Positions 34,505-44,930 are shown, counted from the stretch's first letter. The stretch is DNA of 64,000 nt from Geobacteraceae bacterium (GCA_009773645.1 WSYB01000003.1:1-64000), one strand, 5' to 3'. The notes: generated from the sequence alone by a model not told the origin. Numbers and translations: made by a program.

Positions 34505-36994
34505 ATGGTAAATCTTACAATCGATGATAAACAGGTGACGGTACCTAAAGACGCTACCATTTATGATGCGGCCAAGGCTGCCGGCATAAGAATACCCATA
34601 CTCTGTCATGATAAGAAACTTCATCCGTTCGGCGGCTGCCGCATGTGTCTGGTTGAAGTCGAGCAGATGAAGGGGCGTCAGATCCCGGCCTGCACCACTC
34701 CGGTGACCGAGGGGATGATCGTCAGGACCTCGACCCCCGATATTATTCAGGCGCGGAAGATGGTTCTCGAGCTGCTCCTCCTCAAGCATCCGATCGACTG
34801 TCCGGTATGTGATGCGGCGGGCGACTGCGATCTGCAGAACCTGACCTACGAATACAAGGTGAACGCCAACCGGTTTACAGACGAGAAGTTCCAGCACAAA
34901 ATCGATTACGAGAACCCGCTGATCGAGCGCGACATGAACCGCTGCATCCATTGCGGCAAGTGTGCGCGGATCTGTGATGAGATCGTCTCATACGGTGCCT
35001 ACTCCTTCCTGAATCGCGGTCTCGAGGCCAAGATAGGGACGGAATTCGATGGCCCGCTCAACTGCGAATTCTGCGGCTCCTGCGTCTCGGTCTGCCCGGT
35101 CGGCGCGCTCCTGTCCCGTCCTTTCAAGTTCAAGGCGCGCTGGTGGGCTCTTAGCAAGACGAAGACGGTATGCTCCTACTGCGGCACCGGTTGCCAGCTT
35201 ACCCTTGGGATCAAGGACGGAAAGGTCCTGACCACCATTTACGACGAGAATCAGGGGTTCCACAACGGGCAGCTCTGCACCAGGGGACGGTGGGGCTACC
35301 AGTTCGTCAACAGCGATAAGCGTCTGACTACTCCGCTCATAAGGAAAAACGGCAAGCTTGTGCAGGCAAGCTGGGAAGAGGCGCTTTCCGCGGTCAAGGA
35401 GCGCTTGTTCAGTGCTAAAACCGCAGGGGGCGAGTCGGCTGCCTGTCTCGTCACCCCCAGACTGACCAACGAAGAGCTATTTGTGTTGAAGAAGCTGTTC
35501 AACGTGGCGCTTGGCTCGCAGAATATCGATCATTCCGCCGGGTATGCCCACAACGCATTGTCCGCCGGTGCTCTTGAAAGCCTGGGATATGCCGCCTCGC
35601 CCTCCACCATCGCCGACATACAGAAGACGAATCTGTTGCTCGTAGTCAAGAGCGACGCCTATGAGACCCATCCGGTGCTCGGTTTCGAGATAAATCTGGG
35701 GGTCAAGCGTAAAGGGGTCGACCTGCGCGTCGTTTCCGACAAACGCGGCAAGCTGTCCCGGCTCCCCGATGCTACGACCTATGTGCATAAGCCCGGCAGT
35801 GAGGTCCTTCTTTTCAATGCCATGGCCAGGGTGATAATCGGTGAAAACCTGGTGGATGCCGGAGCATCGTCAATCAGCGGCCTGGCTGAGCTGAAGAACA
35901 GCCTGCAGGGATATGCGCCGGAAAAGGTTGCGGAAGCCTGCGGCATGTCTGCCGATGAAATAATCGTTCTGGCGCGGGATTACGCCAAGGCGGAAAAGGC
36001 GCTCATCATGCTTCCCCTGGGGCTCGGGTATCCCGGCCACGGCAAGGATCTGGCTCAGGCTCTCATCAATCTGGCGCTTCTCACCGGCAAGATCGGCAAG
36101 GAAGGGTGCGGCGTCCTGATCATGGGAGAGAAAAACAACAGCCAGGGTGCCGTTGACATGGGTGTCTATCCCGCCAAGGGGGGGAAGGATGCGGTCGCCA
36201 TACTTGACGGCTGCGCTGCCGGTACCGTGAAAACACTCTATGTTGTCGGGGAGAACCCGGTGGTCTCCTATCCCAACAGGAAAGCGGTCGAGGCAGCACT
36301 CGACAAGGTGGAGTTCCTCATAGTACAGGACCTCTTCCTGACCGAAACCGCGGAAAAAGCTCATGTTGTACTTCCGGCATGTTCGTTTGCCGAGAAAGAC
36401 GGCACTTTTACAAGCGTGGGCAAAGTCATCCAGCGTGTCAACCGGGCCATTGCTCCGGTAGGCTTGTCACGCAGCGATTTCGAGATTCTGAATGCTCTAT
36501 ATGCGGCATGCGCGAATACCCAGCCTTACGCCGATGTGGCAGCGGTGTTTGCAGAGATATCGGAGAACGTTCCCGCATACAAGGGGATCAGTTATGCGGG
36601 GCTGGGTGAAAATGGCGTCATCTGGCCGGCAGGGGGGACTCCGCGCTTCGTTCCGGCAGAAGGGGGCGCTGTGCAGGGAGAGTCCGGCAAATATGCACTC
36701 TTGACGGGGAGCGCGCTCAACCACTGCGGCACGCTCTCCCGGTTCGGCGAAGGGCCGATGTACGTCTGCCCCGCCGGTTATGCCGAGCTCAGTTATACCG
36801 ACGCGTCGGCCCTGAAAGTAAAGAATGACGACCTTCTCACGCTTAAGTCGGCTTCCGGTGAGGTCAGGCTGAAAGCCAAGGTCAGCGCACGCATGCCGCA
36901 GGGGGTCATTTTTGCGCCGTATCATTTCGGAGAAGAGTCCGTTAATACGCTGACGACGGGTGCTCCGGTAACCTGGGTAAACGTCAGTAAATAA
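34505..36994 (+). CDS. nuoG: NADH-quinone oxidoreductase subunit G, molybdopterin-type
   Basis: An 829-residue subunit. The N-terminal [2Fe-2S] domain (CHDKKLHPFGGCRMCLVEV), the His-Cys3 segment (CPVCDAAGDCDLQ) and two [4Fe-4S] sets (CIHCGKCARICDE, CEFCGSCVSVCPVGAL) are followed by a molybdopterin-oxidoreductase fold with its own CSYCGTGCQL cluster motif at about residue 223. The large domain is of formate-dehydrogenase type and probably no longer catalytic, as in other NuoG. AGAGGTCAAG precedes the start. Confidence 0.96.
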   Translation: MVNLTIDDKQVTVPKDATIYDAAKAAGIRIPILCHDKKLHPFGGCRMCLVEVEQMKGRQIPACTTPVTEGMIVRTSTPDIIQARKMVLELLLLKHPIDCPVCDAAGDCDLQNLTYEYKVNANRFTDEKFQHKIDYENPLIERDMNRCIHCGKCARICDEIVSYGAYSFLNRGLEAKIGTEFDGPLNCEFCGSCVSVCPVGALLSRPFKFKARWWALSKTKTVCSYCGTGCQLTLGIKDGKVLTTIYDENQGFHNGQLCTRGRWGYQFVNSDKRLTTPLIRKNGKLVQASWEEALSAVKERLFSAKTAGGESAACLVTPRLTNEELFVLKKLFNVALGSQNIDHSAGYAHNALSAGALESLGYAASPSTIADIQKTNLLLVVKSDAYETHPVLGFEINLGVKRKGVDLRVVSDKRGKLSRLPDATTYVHKPGSEVLLFNAMARVIIGENLVDAGASSISGLAELKNSLQGYAPEKVAEACGMSADEIIVLARDYAKAEKALIMLPLGLGYPGHGKDLAQALINLALLTGKIGKEGCGVLIMGEKNNSQGAVDMGVYPAKGGKDAVAILDGCAAGTVKTLYVVGENPVVSYPNRKAVEAALDKVEFLIVQDLFLTETAEKAHVVLPACSFAEKDGTFTSVGKVIQRVNRAIAPVGLSRSDFEILNALYAACANTQPYADVAAVFAEISENVPAYKGISYAGLGENGVIWPAGGTPRFVPAEGGAVQGESGKYALLTGSALNHCGTLSRFGEGPMYVCPAGYAELSYTDASALKVKNDDLLTLKSASGEVRLKAKVSARMPQGVIFAPYHFGEESVNTLTTGAPVTWVNVSK

Positions 36995-37044
36995 CCATCA
37001 ATAAATAATAGAGCTACTCTAAAACAAGAGGGGAAGAGGAGCAA

Positions 37045-38091
37045 ATGGGATACGAAATATTAGGATTGCCGCTGATCTATTATCTCGCCATGCTGGGCAA
37101 AGTAATTGTAGTCTTTCTTTTTGTTCTGCTCACGGTTGCCTATGCGACGTACGCCGAGCGAAAGATAATCGGCCACATGCAGGTGAGGCTTGGCCCTATG
37201 GAAACCGCTTGGCATGGTCTGCTGCAGCCGATTGCCGACGGCCTGAAGCTGTTCTTCAAGGAAGAGATAATTCCTTCCCAGGCGAGCAAACTCGTTTTCC
37301 TCCTATCGCCGTTTATCGCTCTGGTACCGGCCTTCATCGCCTTTGCAGTCATTCCCTTCGGCGACACCATCGAGATTGCGGGCTACAAGATCCCCCTCCA
37401 GATTGCCGCCTATTATGACACCGCCGCAGGAAAGGTGATAGACGTCAATGTCGGCGTGCTCTATATTCTCGCCATGGCGGGGATGGGCGTCTACGGTATA
37501 GTTCTGGCCGGTTGGTCATCAAACAATAAATATTCGCTTCTGGGCGGGCTGCGTTCAGCCGCGCAGGTGATATCCTATGAACTGGCCGCGAGTTTCGCCC
37601 TTGTTGCGGTGTTCATGCTGTCCGAATCCCTTTCTCTTCAAAAAATAGTAGCCGACCAGGCCGGCGTTTTCGGGTGGTATGTCTGGAAGCAGCCGCTGGC
37701 ATTCATCCTCTTCTGTATATGCTCGGTCGCGGAAACAAACCGTACCCCCTTCGACCTTCCTGAAGCGGAAAACGAACTGGTAGCGGGATTCGGCACCGAA
37801 TACTCCAGTATGAAGTACGCCATGTTCTTCATGGCTGAGTATGCCAACATGGTCACCGTCAGCGCAGTTGCGGCAACCTTCTTCCTGGGCGGCTGGCAGG
37901 GACCGACTCCCTGGCCGATCCTCAACTTTGTCGCCAAGGTGTATTTCTTCATGTTCTGCTTTATCTGGATCAGGGCCACTTACCCCAGATACCGTTACGA
38001 CCAGCTCATGCGTCTCGGCTGGAAAGTTTTCCTGCCGCTTGCACTGCTCAATATTGTCGTGACGGGCATTGTTGTTACGCTTTTTAAATAG
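37045..38091 (+). CDS. nuoH: NADH-quinone oxidoreductase subunit H
   Basis: A 348-residue membrane subunit with eight helices that links the peripheral and membrane arms and forms the quinone entry. VRLGPMETAWHGLLQPIADGLK and AETNRTPFDLPEAENELVAG are the hallmark segments; the acidic residues in the latter belong to the first proton-path site. GGGGAAGAGGAGCAA precedes the start. Confidence 0.97.
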   Translation: MGYEILGLPLIYYLAMLGKVIVVFLFVLLTVAYATYAERKIIGHMQVRLGPMETAWHGLLQPIADGLKLFFKEEIIPSQASKLVFLLSPFIALVPAFIAFAVIPFGDTIEIAGYKIPLQIAAYYDTAAGKVIDVNVGVLYILAMAGMGVYGIVLAGWSSNNKYSLLGGLRSAAQVISYELAASFALVAVFMLSESLSLQKIVADQAGVFGWYVWKQPLAFILFCICSVAETNRTPFDLPEAENELVAGFGTEYSSMKYAMFFMAEYANMVTVSAVAATFFLGGWQGPTPWPILNFVAKVYFFMFCFIWIRATYPRYRYDQLMRLGWKVFLPLALLNIVVTGIVVTLFK

Positions 38092-38118
38092 TTCAAAACT
38101 ACCGCAGAGGATATCGCC

Positions 38119-38517
38119 ATGATAATGCCATTGCTTCAGGGACTCAAAATAACTTTCTCCCACATGTTTAAAAAAACTATCACTCTCCAGTATCCCCATG
38201 AGAGACCGAACATACCGCCGGGGTTCAGAGGGTTGCACGCCCTCAACGTATCCCATGACAAGGCAAAATGTGTTGCCTGTTACCTCTGCCCCACCGTATG
38301 CCCGGCCAAGTGCATTACCGTGGAGGCCGGTGAGGACGCCAATCACGACAAGTACGCCGCCAAATATGAAATTGACATGCTCCGCTGTATCTTCTGCGGG
38401 TACTGTGTCGAAGCCTGCCCGGTAGATGCCATCAGAATGACCGATACCTTCGAGCTGGCCAATATGAAGCGGGCGGATTTTGTCTTTACGAAAGAAACAC
38501 TCTTAGAAAAGAAATAA
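38119..38517 (+). CDS. nuoI: NADH-quinone oxidoreductase subunit I
   Basis: A 132-residue 2x[4Fe-4S] ferredoxin-like subunit holding clusters N6a and N6b. The motifs are CVACYLCPTVCP and CIFCGYCVEACP. It passes electrons from NuoG toward NuoB. The family is usually 130-180 residues, so this is a short form. Confidence 0.97.
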   Translation: MIMPLLQGLKITFSHMFKKTITLQYPHERPNIPPGFRGLHALNVSHDKAKCVACYLCPTVCPAKCITVEAGEDANHDKYAAKYEIDMLRCIFCGYCVEACPVDAIRMTDTFELANMKRADFVFTKETLLEKK

Positions 38518-38528
38518 AGGAGCAGTCA

Positions 38529-39035
38529 ATGCTAGAATCGTTATTCTTTCTCATCGTGGCAGCGGTGGCCGTCCTCTCCGGCATTCTGGTCATAACGTGC
38601 AAGAACCCGATCAACAGCGCCCTGTCGCTTATCCTGACGTTCTTCTGCGTCGCGACTTTCTACGTGATGCTGGAAGCGCCGTTCATGGCAGCCGTCCAGG
38701 TCATCGTATATGCCGGCGCGATCATGGTTCTGATTGTATTTGTCATCATGCTCTTGAACATCAAGACAGAAACCGACAAACGAACCTCCCATGCGGTTCT
38801 CATCAGCTCGATCATCGGGTTGTTCGTCCTCTTCGAGACCATCTACTTCCTGAACAGAAGCTCCCTTACCGGAAGTAAAGGGCTAATGGACAGCGCGATG
38901 ATAAAAAGTGTCGGCCATACTGAGATAATCGGGAAAGCGCTCTTTACGGATTTTCTCCTCCCGTTTGAAATAACATCGTTGCTGCTGTTAGTCGCCATCG
39001 TCGGCGCAGTTGTCGTGTCAAAGAGAAAAATATAA
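38529..39035 (+). CDS. nuoJ: NADH-quinone oxidoreductase subunit J
   Basis: A 168-residue membrane subunit with five helices. ICRRDHGS-like shadows in other frames aside, the frame is clear from its helices and from the conserved [20 protein letters not shown] segment, the pi-bulge helix involved in coupling. AAGGAGCAGTCA precedes the ATG. Confidence 0.96.
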   Translation: MLESLFFLIVAAVAVLSGILVITCKNPINSALSLILTFFCVATFYVMLEAPFMAAVQVIVYAGAIMVLIVFVIMLLNIKTETDKRTSHAVLISSIIGLFVLFETIYFLNRSSLTGSKGLMDSAMIKSVGHTEIIGKALFTDFLLPFEITSLLLLVAIVGAVVVSKRKI

Positions 39036-39054
39036 GAATCAAGGGGTGATTGAA

Positions 39055-39357
39055 ATGGTATCCTTGCACAGCTATCTCATACTGAGCGCAATACTGTTCT
39101 CCATAGGAACGATCGGCGTGCTGACCAGAAGAAACGCCATCGTCATCTTCATGTGCGTGGAATTGATGTTGAATGCGGTAAACCTTACCTTCGTCGCATT
39201 TTCGAGATATCTCGGCAACGTCGACGGGCAGATCTTCGTCTTCTTCGTCATGACCGTCGCGGCTTGCGAAGCTGCGGTCGGTCTGGCGCTGATGATCGCC
39301 TTCTTCAAAAACAAAGAGTCCATTGATGTTGAGGATGTGAATCTCCTGAAGTGGTAA
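39055..39357 (+). CDS. nuoK: NADH-quinone oxidoreductase subunit K
   Basis: A 100-residue membrane subunit with three helices. The conserved Glu residues lie in [11 protein letters not shown] and [12 protein letters not shown], both part of the proton path. The ATG at 39055 gives the family-typical start and follows AAGGGGTGATTGAA, so an upstream in-frame start is not used. Confidence 0.96.
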   Translation: MVSLHSYLILSAILFSIGTIGVLTRRNAIVIFMCVELMLNAVNLTFVAFSRYLGNVDGQIFVFFVMTVAACEAAVGLALMIAFFKNKESIDVEDVNLLKW

Positions 39358-39403
39358 CACTCGGTCTGAACGTTCATGAATCATAAAACAGAAGGAGTCT
39401 GGA

Positions 39404-41410
39404 ATGTTTGATAATGTATGGCTTATACCCCTCTTTCCACTAATCGGTTTTTTGATTAACGGTCTGTTTGGAAAGGCGATCAAGGAAGAGAAAGTCATAG
39501 GCGGGATAGGCGCACTCATGGTGTTCTGCTCGTTCGTGGTGGCGTCCATGACGCTGTTCAAAATGATTTCCCTGCCGGGTCACGAGCGGGTACACAACGT
39601 CACGCTCTTCACCTGGATCAAGTCCGGGACATTCCAGGCTGATATCGCATTCCTTATCGATCCTCTCTCCTGTGTCATGCTCATGGTGGTGACCGGGGTG
39701 GGCTTCCTGATCCATGTTTACTCCATCGGCTACATGCACGGTGAGGAAGGTTTCTATCGCTTCTTTGCGTATCTGAACCTGTTCACGTTCTCGATGCTCC
39801 TGCTGGTGATGGGGAACAACCTCCTCCTCATGTTCGTCGGTTGGGAGGGTGTCGGTCTCTGCTCCTATCTCCTCATCGGGTATTATTTCCACAAGAAATC
39901 GGCAGGAGACGCCGGTAAGAAGGCGTTCGTCATGAACCGGGTAGGGGACTTCGGATTCCTGCTCGGTCTGTTCACACTGTACTGGTATATGGGAAGCAAG
40001 CACGGTATCTGGACCATCCAGTTTACCGAACTTGCCAAGCATGCGGAACTGTACCCGGTTGGCGGTGTTGTGACGGCACTTACCCTGTTCTTCTTCCTCG
40101 GGGCTACCGGTAAATCGGCCCAGATACCTCTCTACACATGGTTGCCTGACGCGATGGAAGGTCCGACCCCTGTTTCCGCCCTCATCCATGCGGCCACCAT
40201 GGTCACGGCCGGTGTCTATATGATAGGGCGCATGAACTTCCTGTTCATCAAGGCGCCTGAAACCATGATGGTTGTGGCTATTATCGGCGCCGCCACCGCA
40301 TTATTCGCCGCTACAATCGGTACGGCCCAGAACGATATCAAACGCGTGCTGGCCTATTCCACCGTGTCCCAGCTCGGTTACATGTTTCTGGCCATGGGTG
40401 TCGGCGCATTTGCCGCCGGTATTTTCCATCTGATGACTCATGCATTCTTCAAGGCCTGTCTGTTCCTTGGGTCCGGCGCGGTCATACATTCCATGCACCA
40501 TGCCTTGCACCACGCACATTCCCATGATGACCCCCAGGATATGCGCAACATGGGCGGGCTTAAATCAAAGATGCCGATGACGTTCCTGACGTTCCTGCTG
40601 GCTACCATAGCCATTGCCGGTATCCCGGGCTTTGCAGGGTTCTTCAGTAAGGACGAGATACTCTGGCAGGCGTTTGCCAATCCCCACCACGGTACGCTCA
40701 ATTTCGCTTTGTGGGGCTGCGGCGCCATAGCGGCCGGCTTGACGGCTTTCTATATGTTCCGTCTCGTGTTCATGACGTTCTTCGGTGACTGCAGGATCAA
40801 TCCAAAATGCAAGGACCATCTCCATGAATCACCGATGGTTATCGTGTTCCCGCTGATCGTTCTGGCGTTTCTCTCGGTCGTCGGCGGCTATATCGGCATG
40901 CCGAAGATCATCGGTGAGCTGTTAGGCGGCATCCCCAACTATTTTGAACACTTTCTGGCGCCTGTCTTCGAATTCTCGGAAGAGTACGTCAAGTCCCAAG
41001 CCCATGCCACGGCTCACCACAGCCTTGTGCTTGAGTGGGGCCTGATGGGTGTCTCGGTGGTCATCGCGCTGGTCGGCATCTCCATCGCATTTGTGCTGTA
41101 CATCGCAAGCCCGTCTCTGCCGGCCAAATTCACCGCGGCTTTCCCCGCCTTGCACAGGGCTGTCTACAACAAGTGGTACATTGACGAACTGTATGATTTT
41201 CTCTTCGTCAATCCGTGCAAGGCCTTGGGTAATTTCCTCTGGAAAGGCTTTGACGTGGTGGTGGTTGACGGTATCGTCGACGGGGTTGGGAAGTCCGTCC
41301 TGGGTATCAGCGCTGCGCTCAAGAACCTTCAGTCCGGTTACGTCCATAACTACGCACTCAGCATGGCGCTTGGCGTTGTCGTGATCATTGCCTTTTACCT
41401 ATTCCGCTAA
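39404..41410 (+). CDS. nuoL: NADH-quinone oxidoreductase subunit L
   Basis: A 668-residue antiporter-like subunit with about 16 helices. FVGWEGVGLCSYLLIG and YTWLPDAMEGPTPVSALIHA are the family marks, with the essential Glu and Lys residues of an ion half-channel. The long lateral helix is in the C-terminal region. It is the distal pump of the membrane arm. GGAGTCTGG precedes the start. Confidence 0.97.
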   Translation: MFDNVWLIPLFPLIGFLINGLFGKAIKEEKVIGGIGALMVFCSFVVASMTLFKMISLPGHERVHNVTLFTWIKSGTFQADIAFLIDPLSCVMLMVVTGVGFLIHVYSIGYMHGEEGFYRFFAYLNLFTFSMLLLVMGNNLLLMFVGWEGVGLCSYLLIGYYFHKKSAGDAGKKAFVMNRVGDFGFLLGLFTLYWYMGSKHGIWTIQFTELAKHAELYPVGGVVTALTLFFFLGATGKSAQIPLYTWLPDAMEGPTPVSALIHAATMVTAGVYMIGRMNFLFIKAPETMMVVAIIGAATALFAATIGTAQNDIKRVLAYSTVSQLGYMFLAMGVGAFAAGIFHLMTHAFFKACLFLGSGAVIHSMHHALHHAHSHDDPQDMRNMGGLKSKMPMTFLTFLLATIAIAGIPGFAGFFSKDEILWQAFANPHHGTLNFALWGCGAIAAGLTAFYMFRLVFMTFFGDCRINPKCKDHLHESPMVIVFPLIVLAFLSVVGGYIGMPKIIGELLGGIPNYFEHFLAPVFEFSEEYVKSQAHATAHHSLVLEWGLMGVSVVIALVGISIAFVLYIASPSLPAKFTAAFPALHRAVYNKWYIDELYDFLFVNPCKALGNFLWKGFDVVVVDGIVDGVGKSVLGISAALKNLQSGYVHNYALSMALGVVVIIAFYLFR

Positions 41411-41452
41411 AAATTAGAGTAATCTCTTCACAGATTAAAAGGAGCAGATTCA

Positions 41453-43024
41453 ATGAACGATACCATCCTTAGCCTGACGACCTTTCTCCCATTGTTAGGG
41501 GTTCTGCTGCTGTTGTTTATTCCGAAGAACAGTCACGGCCTGCAAAGGGGATTGGCCCTCGGCGTAACTCTGGTCACCTTCCTGGTTTCACTGCCGCTGG
41601 TTACCGGCTTTGTGACAAACGCCGAATTCCAGTTCGTCCAGAACATCCCGTGGATCAAGGCAGGCCCCTTCCAGATGAACTATCATGTGGGAATAGACGG
41701 TATCAGCATCTGGCTGGTGATTCTGACCACCTTCATCATGCCGATTGCCGTCCTGTCAACCTGGACCGCGGTTGAGGAAAAGGTGAAGGAGTACATGATC
41801 TGCCTCCTTCTGCTGGAAGTTGGGATGCTGGGCGCATTCGTGTCCCTCGACTTGTTCCTCTTCTACATTTTCTGGGAACTCATGCTGATTCCCATGTACT
41901 TCATCATCGGTATCTGGGGGGGGAAACAGAAGATCTACGCGGCGATCAAGTTCTTCATTTACACCATGGCCGGTTCCGTCCTCATGCTGATCGCTCTGAT
42001 CGCCCTTTACTTCATGGGTCTCAAGGCCGGCTACACCGATTTCAGCATCGTGAATTTCTACAGGCTCCCCATTGACCCGGCCATTCAGACATGGATGTTC
42101 CTGGCATTCGCCTTTGCGTTTGCCATCAAGGTACCCCTCTTTCCGTTTCACACCTGGTTGCCCCTTGCCCACACAGAGGCGCCGACCGCCGGTTCGGTCA
42201 TACTTGCCGCCATCCTCCTGAAAATGGGTACGTACGGGTATGTCAGGTTCGCCATGCCCCTCTTCCCGGACGCGTCGGCACAATTCACTCCGCTGATCGC
42301 GACCCTGTCGGTGATCGGCATTATCTACGCCGCACTGGTCGCCATGGTTCAGGAGGACGTGAAGAAGCTGGTCGCCTATTCCTCGGTGGCCCATCTGGGC
42401 TTTGTCATGCTCGGAGTGTTTGCCCTCAACCAGCAGGGGGTTGCCGGCGGAATGCTGCAGATGTTGAATCACGGTATATCCACGGGGGCGCTGTTCCTTA
42501 TCGTCGGCTTCATTTATGAACGCCGGCACACCAGGCTTATTACAGACTTCGGCGGACTTGCCAAACAGATGCCGATCTTTGCCACTATCTTCATGATCGT
42601 TACCCTCTCGTCCATCGGTCTTCCCGGAACCAACGGCTTCGTCGGTGAATTTCTCGTCCTGATCGGCGCCTTCGAGAGTGATCTCAGATGGTATGCCATT
42701 ATCGCTTCCAGCGGTGTTATTCTCTCTGCCGTCTATATGCTCTGGATGTTCCAGAGGGTCATGTTCGGCGAGCTCACCAACCCGAAAAACCAGACCTTGA
42801 GCGACTTGAACGCCAGAGAGATCGCCATCATGGTTCCGCTGGTCGTCATGATCTTTGTCATGGGGGTCTATCCGAACCCCTTTATCGACAAGATGGCACC
42901 GGCCATTGAAAAGACGATCCAGATGAGCAAGGCGAAGCAGCAGGTTACCGTTGCGGTTCAGCCGGCGCCGGTTGTGCCGCAGGCAGTACCGGCTGCCGGC
43001 CAGTCACCAGTTGAAATCAAGTAG
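41453..43024 (+). CDS. nuoM: NADH-quinone oxidoreductase subunit M
   Basis: A 523-residue antiporter-like subunit with 14 helices. FYIFWELMLIPMYFIIG holds the channel Glu, and HTWLPLAHTEAPTAGSVILA is the TM7-8 signature. A 20-residue Ala/Pro/Val-rich tail (PAPVVPQAVPAAG) follows the last helix and is not typical of the family. AAAGGAGCAGATTCA precedes the start. Confidence 0.97.
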   Translation: MNDTILSLTTFLPLLGVLLLLFIPKNSHGLQRGLALGVTLVTFLVSLPLVTGFVTNAEFQFVQNIPWIKAGPFQMNYHVGIDGISIWLVILTTFIMPIAVLSTWTAVEEKVKEYMICLLLLEVGMLGAFVSLDLFLFYIFWELMLIPMYFIIGIWGGKQKIYAAIKFFIYTMAGSVLMLIALIALYFMGLKAGYTDFSIVNFYRLPIDPAIQTWMFLAFAFAFAIKVPLFPFHTWLPLAHTEAPTAGSVILAAILLKMGTYGYVRFAMPLFPDASAQFTPLIATLSVIGIIYAALVAMVQEDVKKLVAYSSVAHLGFVMLGVFALNQQGVAGGMLQMLNHGISTGALFLIVGFIYERRHTRLITDFGGLAKQMPIFATIFMIVTLSSIGLPGTNGFVGEFLVLIGAFESDLRWYAIIASSGVILSAVYMLWMFQRVMFGELTNPKNQTLSDLNAREIAIMVPLVVMIFVMGVYPNPFIDKMAPAIEKTIQMSKAKQQVTVAVQPAPVVPQAVPAAGQSPVEIK

Positions 43025-43059
43025 AACTGTTTCAGAATAGCCACCGGAGGATATATTAG

Positions 43060-44514
43060 ATGGAAACAATTGCAATGCCAGCCATTAATTTCGCCGCGAT
43101 CATGCCTGAGACAATTCTGTCGGTCATTGCCATGGCACTGCTCCTCATCAACGTGTTTGTCCCCAGTGAGCAGAAGGCCTATCTCGGCTATTTGAGTCTG
43201 ATCGGCATAGTCGTGACGTTCTTCACCGTCATCGGCGGCTGGGGTACCCCGCAGGAGGGCTTCAACGGATCGGTCATGCAGGACAACTTCGCTCTGTTCT
43301 TCAAGGGGATCTTCCTGGTTTCAGCGGCGCTCTCCATACTAATCTCCGATCAGTATATGAAGCGCGAGGAGTGCAACCACGGCGAGCTCTATCCGCTCAT
43401 CCTCCTGGCCACCTGCGGCATGATGCTTATGGCCTCCGGTACCGACCTGATGACGATATTCCTGGGGCTCGAACTCTTGTCCGTTTCACTCTACGTCTTG
43501 GCGGGATTCCAACGGGACAGCCTGAAATCCAACGAGGCGGGACTTAAATACTTCCTGCTGGGCGCCTTTTCCACCGGGTTCCTCCTTTACGGCATGGCCT
43601 TAATCTATGGCGCAACCGGAACCACACGAATTGCGGCCATAGCCTCGTATGTCGCCCAGAACAGTCTGGCCGGCAGTAATCTGATGCTCCTGATCGGCAT
43701 GGTTCTCATGGCGGTGGGATTTTCCTTCAAGATAGCCGCGGCGCCGTTCCACATGTGGACCCCGGATGTATATGAAGGGGCGCCGACGCCGATGACCGCC
43801 TTCATGTCAGTGGGGCCGAAGGCCGCAGGTTTTGCCGCATTTGTCAGGGTGTTCGTCATTGCGCTGCCGACCTTACGGGCCGACTGGGCCGATCTCCTCT
43901 GGGTACTGGCGGTCCTGACCATGACCGTGGGTAACATCACCGCTCTGTATCAGAAAAACATCAAGAGAATGCTCGCCTATTCGTCCATCGCCCATGCCGG
44001 CTACGTGCTGGTCGGCTTCGTTGCCGGCAACGCAGTGGGGACCGCCGGTATCATGTTCTACATGCTTTCGTACGCCTTCATGAACATCGGCGCCTTTGCC
44101 ATCATCGTTCTGGTCGGTAAAAAGGGTGAGCCGAACAACAACGTGGAGGACTATGCCGGCTTTGGCTTCAAGCATCCGCTTCTGGCCGTCTGCATGTCGA
44201 TCTTCCTCTTCTCGCTTGCGGGTATTCCGCCGGCAGCGGGTTTCATCGGCAAGTTTTACCTCTTCTCCGGCGCCATCCAGGCCGGTTACATCTGGCTGGC
44301 GATCATCGGCGTGCTGAACAGTGCCGCCTCCGTTTACTATTACCTGCGCGTCATGGTCTTCATGTACATGAAGGACCCGGTCGAGGAATTCGACTGGCTC
44401 AAGGTTTCACCGGCAATAGCCCTCTGCCTCATTATCGCGGTTGCCGGCGTGCTGATTCCGGGTATTGTGCCGGGTTATCTCCTTGAGCTTGCCCAGAAGG
44501 CCGTGCTGCTCTAG
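43060..44514 (+). CDS. nuoN: NADH-quinone oxidoreductase subunit N
   Basis: A 484-residue antiporter-like subunit with 14 helices. LGLELLSVSLYVLAGF and PFHMWTPDVYEGAPTP are the family marks. It is the pump nearest to NuoK and the last gene of the operon, followed by the terminator at 44541. CCGGAGGATATATTAG precedes the start. Confidence 0.97.
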   Translation: METIAMPAINFAAIMPETILSVIAMALLLINVFVPSEQKAYLGYLSLIGIVVTFFTVIGGWGTPQEGFNGSVMQDNFALFFKGIFLVSAALSILISDQYMKREECNHGELYPLILLATCGMMLMASGTDLMTIFLGLELLSVSLYVLAGFQRDSLKSNEAGLKYFLLGAFSTGFLLYGMALIYGATGTTRIAAIASYVAQNSLAGSNLMLLIGMVLMAVGFSFKIAAAPFHMWTPDVYEGAPTPMTAFMSVGPKAAGFAAFVRVFVIALPTLRADWADLLWVLAVLTMTVGNITALYQKNIKRMLAYSSIAHAGYVLVGFVAGNAVGTAGIMFYMLSYAFMNIGAFAIIVLVGKKGEPNNNVEDYAGFGFKHPLLAVCMSIFLFSLAGIPPAAGFIGKFYLFSGAIQAGYIWLAIIGVLNSAASVYYYLRVMVFMYMKDPVEEFDWLKVSPAIALCLIIAVAGVLIPGIVPGYLLELAQKAVLL

Positions 44515-44540
44515 TGCGTGATCGATCCATGTAACACAAT

Positions 44541-44572
44541 AAGCCCCTCTGATATTATCAGAGGGGCTTTTC
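44541..44572 (+). terminator. intrinsic terminator of the nuo operon
   Basis: AAGCCCCTCTGAT / ATCAGAGGGGCTTTT, a 12-bp near-perfect stem with a short loop and T run, 27 bp after the nuoN stop. Confidence 0.92.
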
Positions 44573-44604
44573 ATCTTCGTGCGCCCTGCCGGCCGCACAA
44601 AAAA

Positions 44605-44637
44605 GAAGCCGTTTCCCCTGATGGGGAAGCGGCTTTT
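44605..44637 (-). terminator. terminator of the yjfB-like gene
   Basis: GCCGCTTCCCC / GGGGAAACGGC stem on the minus strand followed by TTCTTTTTT. It can also act rightward as a second nuo terminator. Between 44640 and 44738 a few small inverted repeats occur (for example TGCAAA / TTTGCA) with no recognised RNA. Confidence 0.8.
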
Positions 44638-44738
44638 AGCAGGCTGCAAAGGTTTTGGTTTTGCAGTCTCAGCGGGACGTCTAGCCCGCGGTGAAACGAA
44701 GGACCGTTCAACGGTTGGCTTCTTCTGCACCAGGTTAT

Positions 44739-44930
44739 TCAGGCGTAGGTGGAAAACCCCGCCTCTTCCGCACCCTTTGCGGGAGGGACAGTTGTTGCGT
44801 TCTTGGCAAGTGTATCCGCCACCTGCTTTTCGGTGTCTGCCGCCTGTTTTATGGCGGCAATCCCCAATTGATATTCACTCATCTGTTCTTTTACAGCGCT
44901 GGCCTGGCTTGCAACGGAGCTAATTTCCAT
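44739..44930 (-). CDS. YjfB-family putative motility protein
   Basis: A 63-residue helical protein starting MEISSVASQASAVKEQM, the typical MxISSxAS start of the YjfB/putative motility family. A coiled-coil-like helix follows. The ATG at 44930 has GAGGTG four bases upstream; an extension to 44996 would add a Cys-rich stretch without a ribosome site. The role is unknown but the family is linked to flagellar gene sets. Confidence 0.7.
   Translation of the reverse strand: MEISSVASQASAVKEQMSEYQLGIAAIKQAADTEKQVADTLAKNATTVPPAKGAEEAGFSTYA

Noticed and set aside
44640-44738. Structured tract near the GGDEF gene considered as a GEMM (cyclic dinucleotide) riboswitch
   Set aside because: The conserved GCAAACC and GGGACGCAAAGC segments are absent on both strands; only small inverted repeats are seen.
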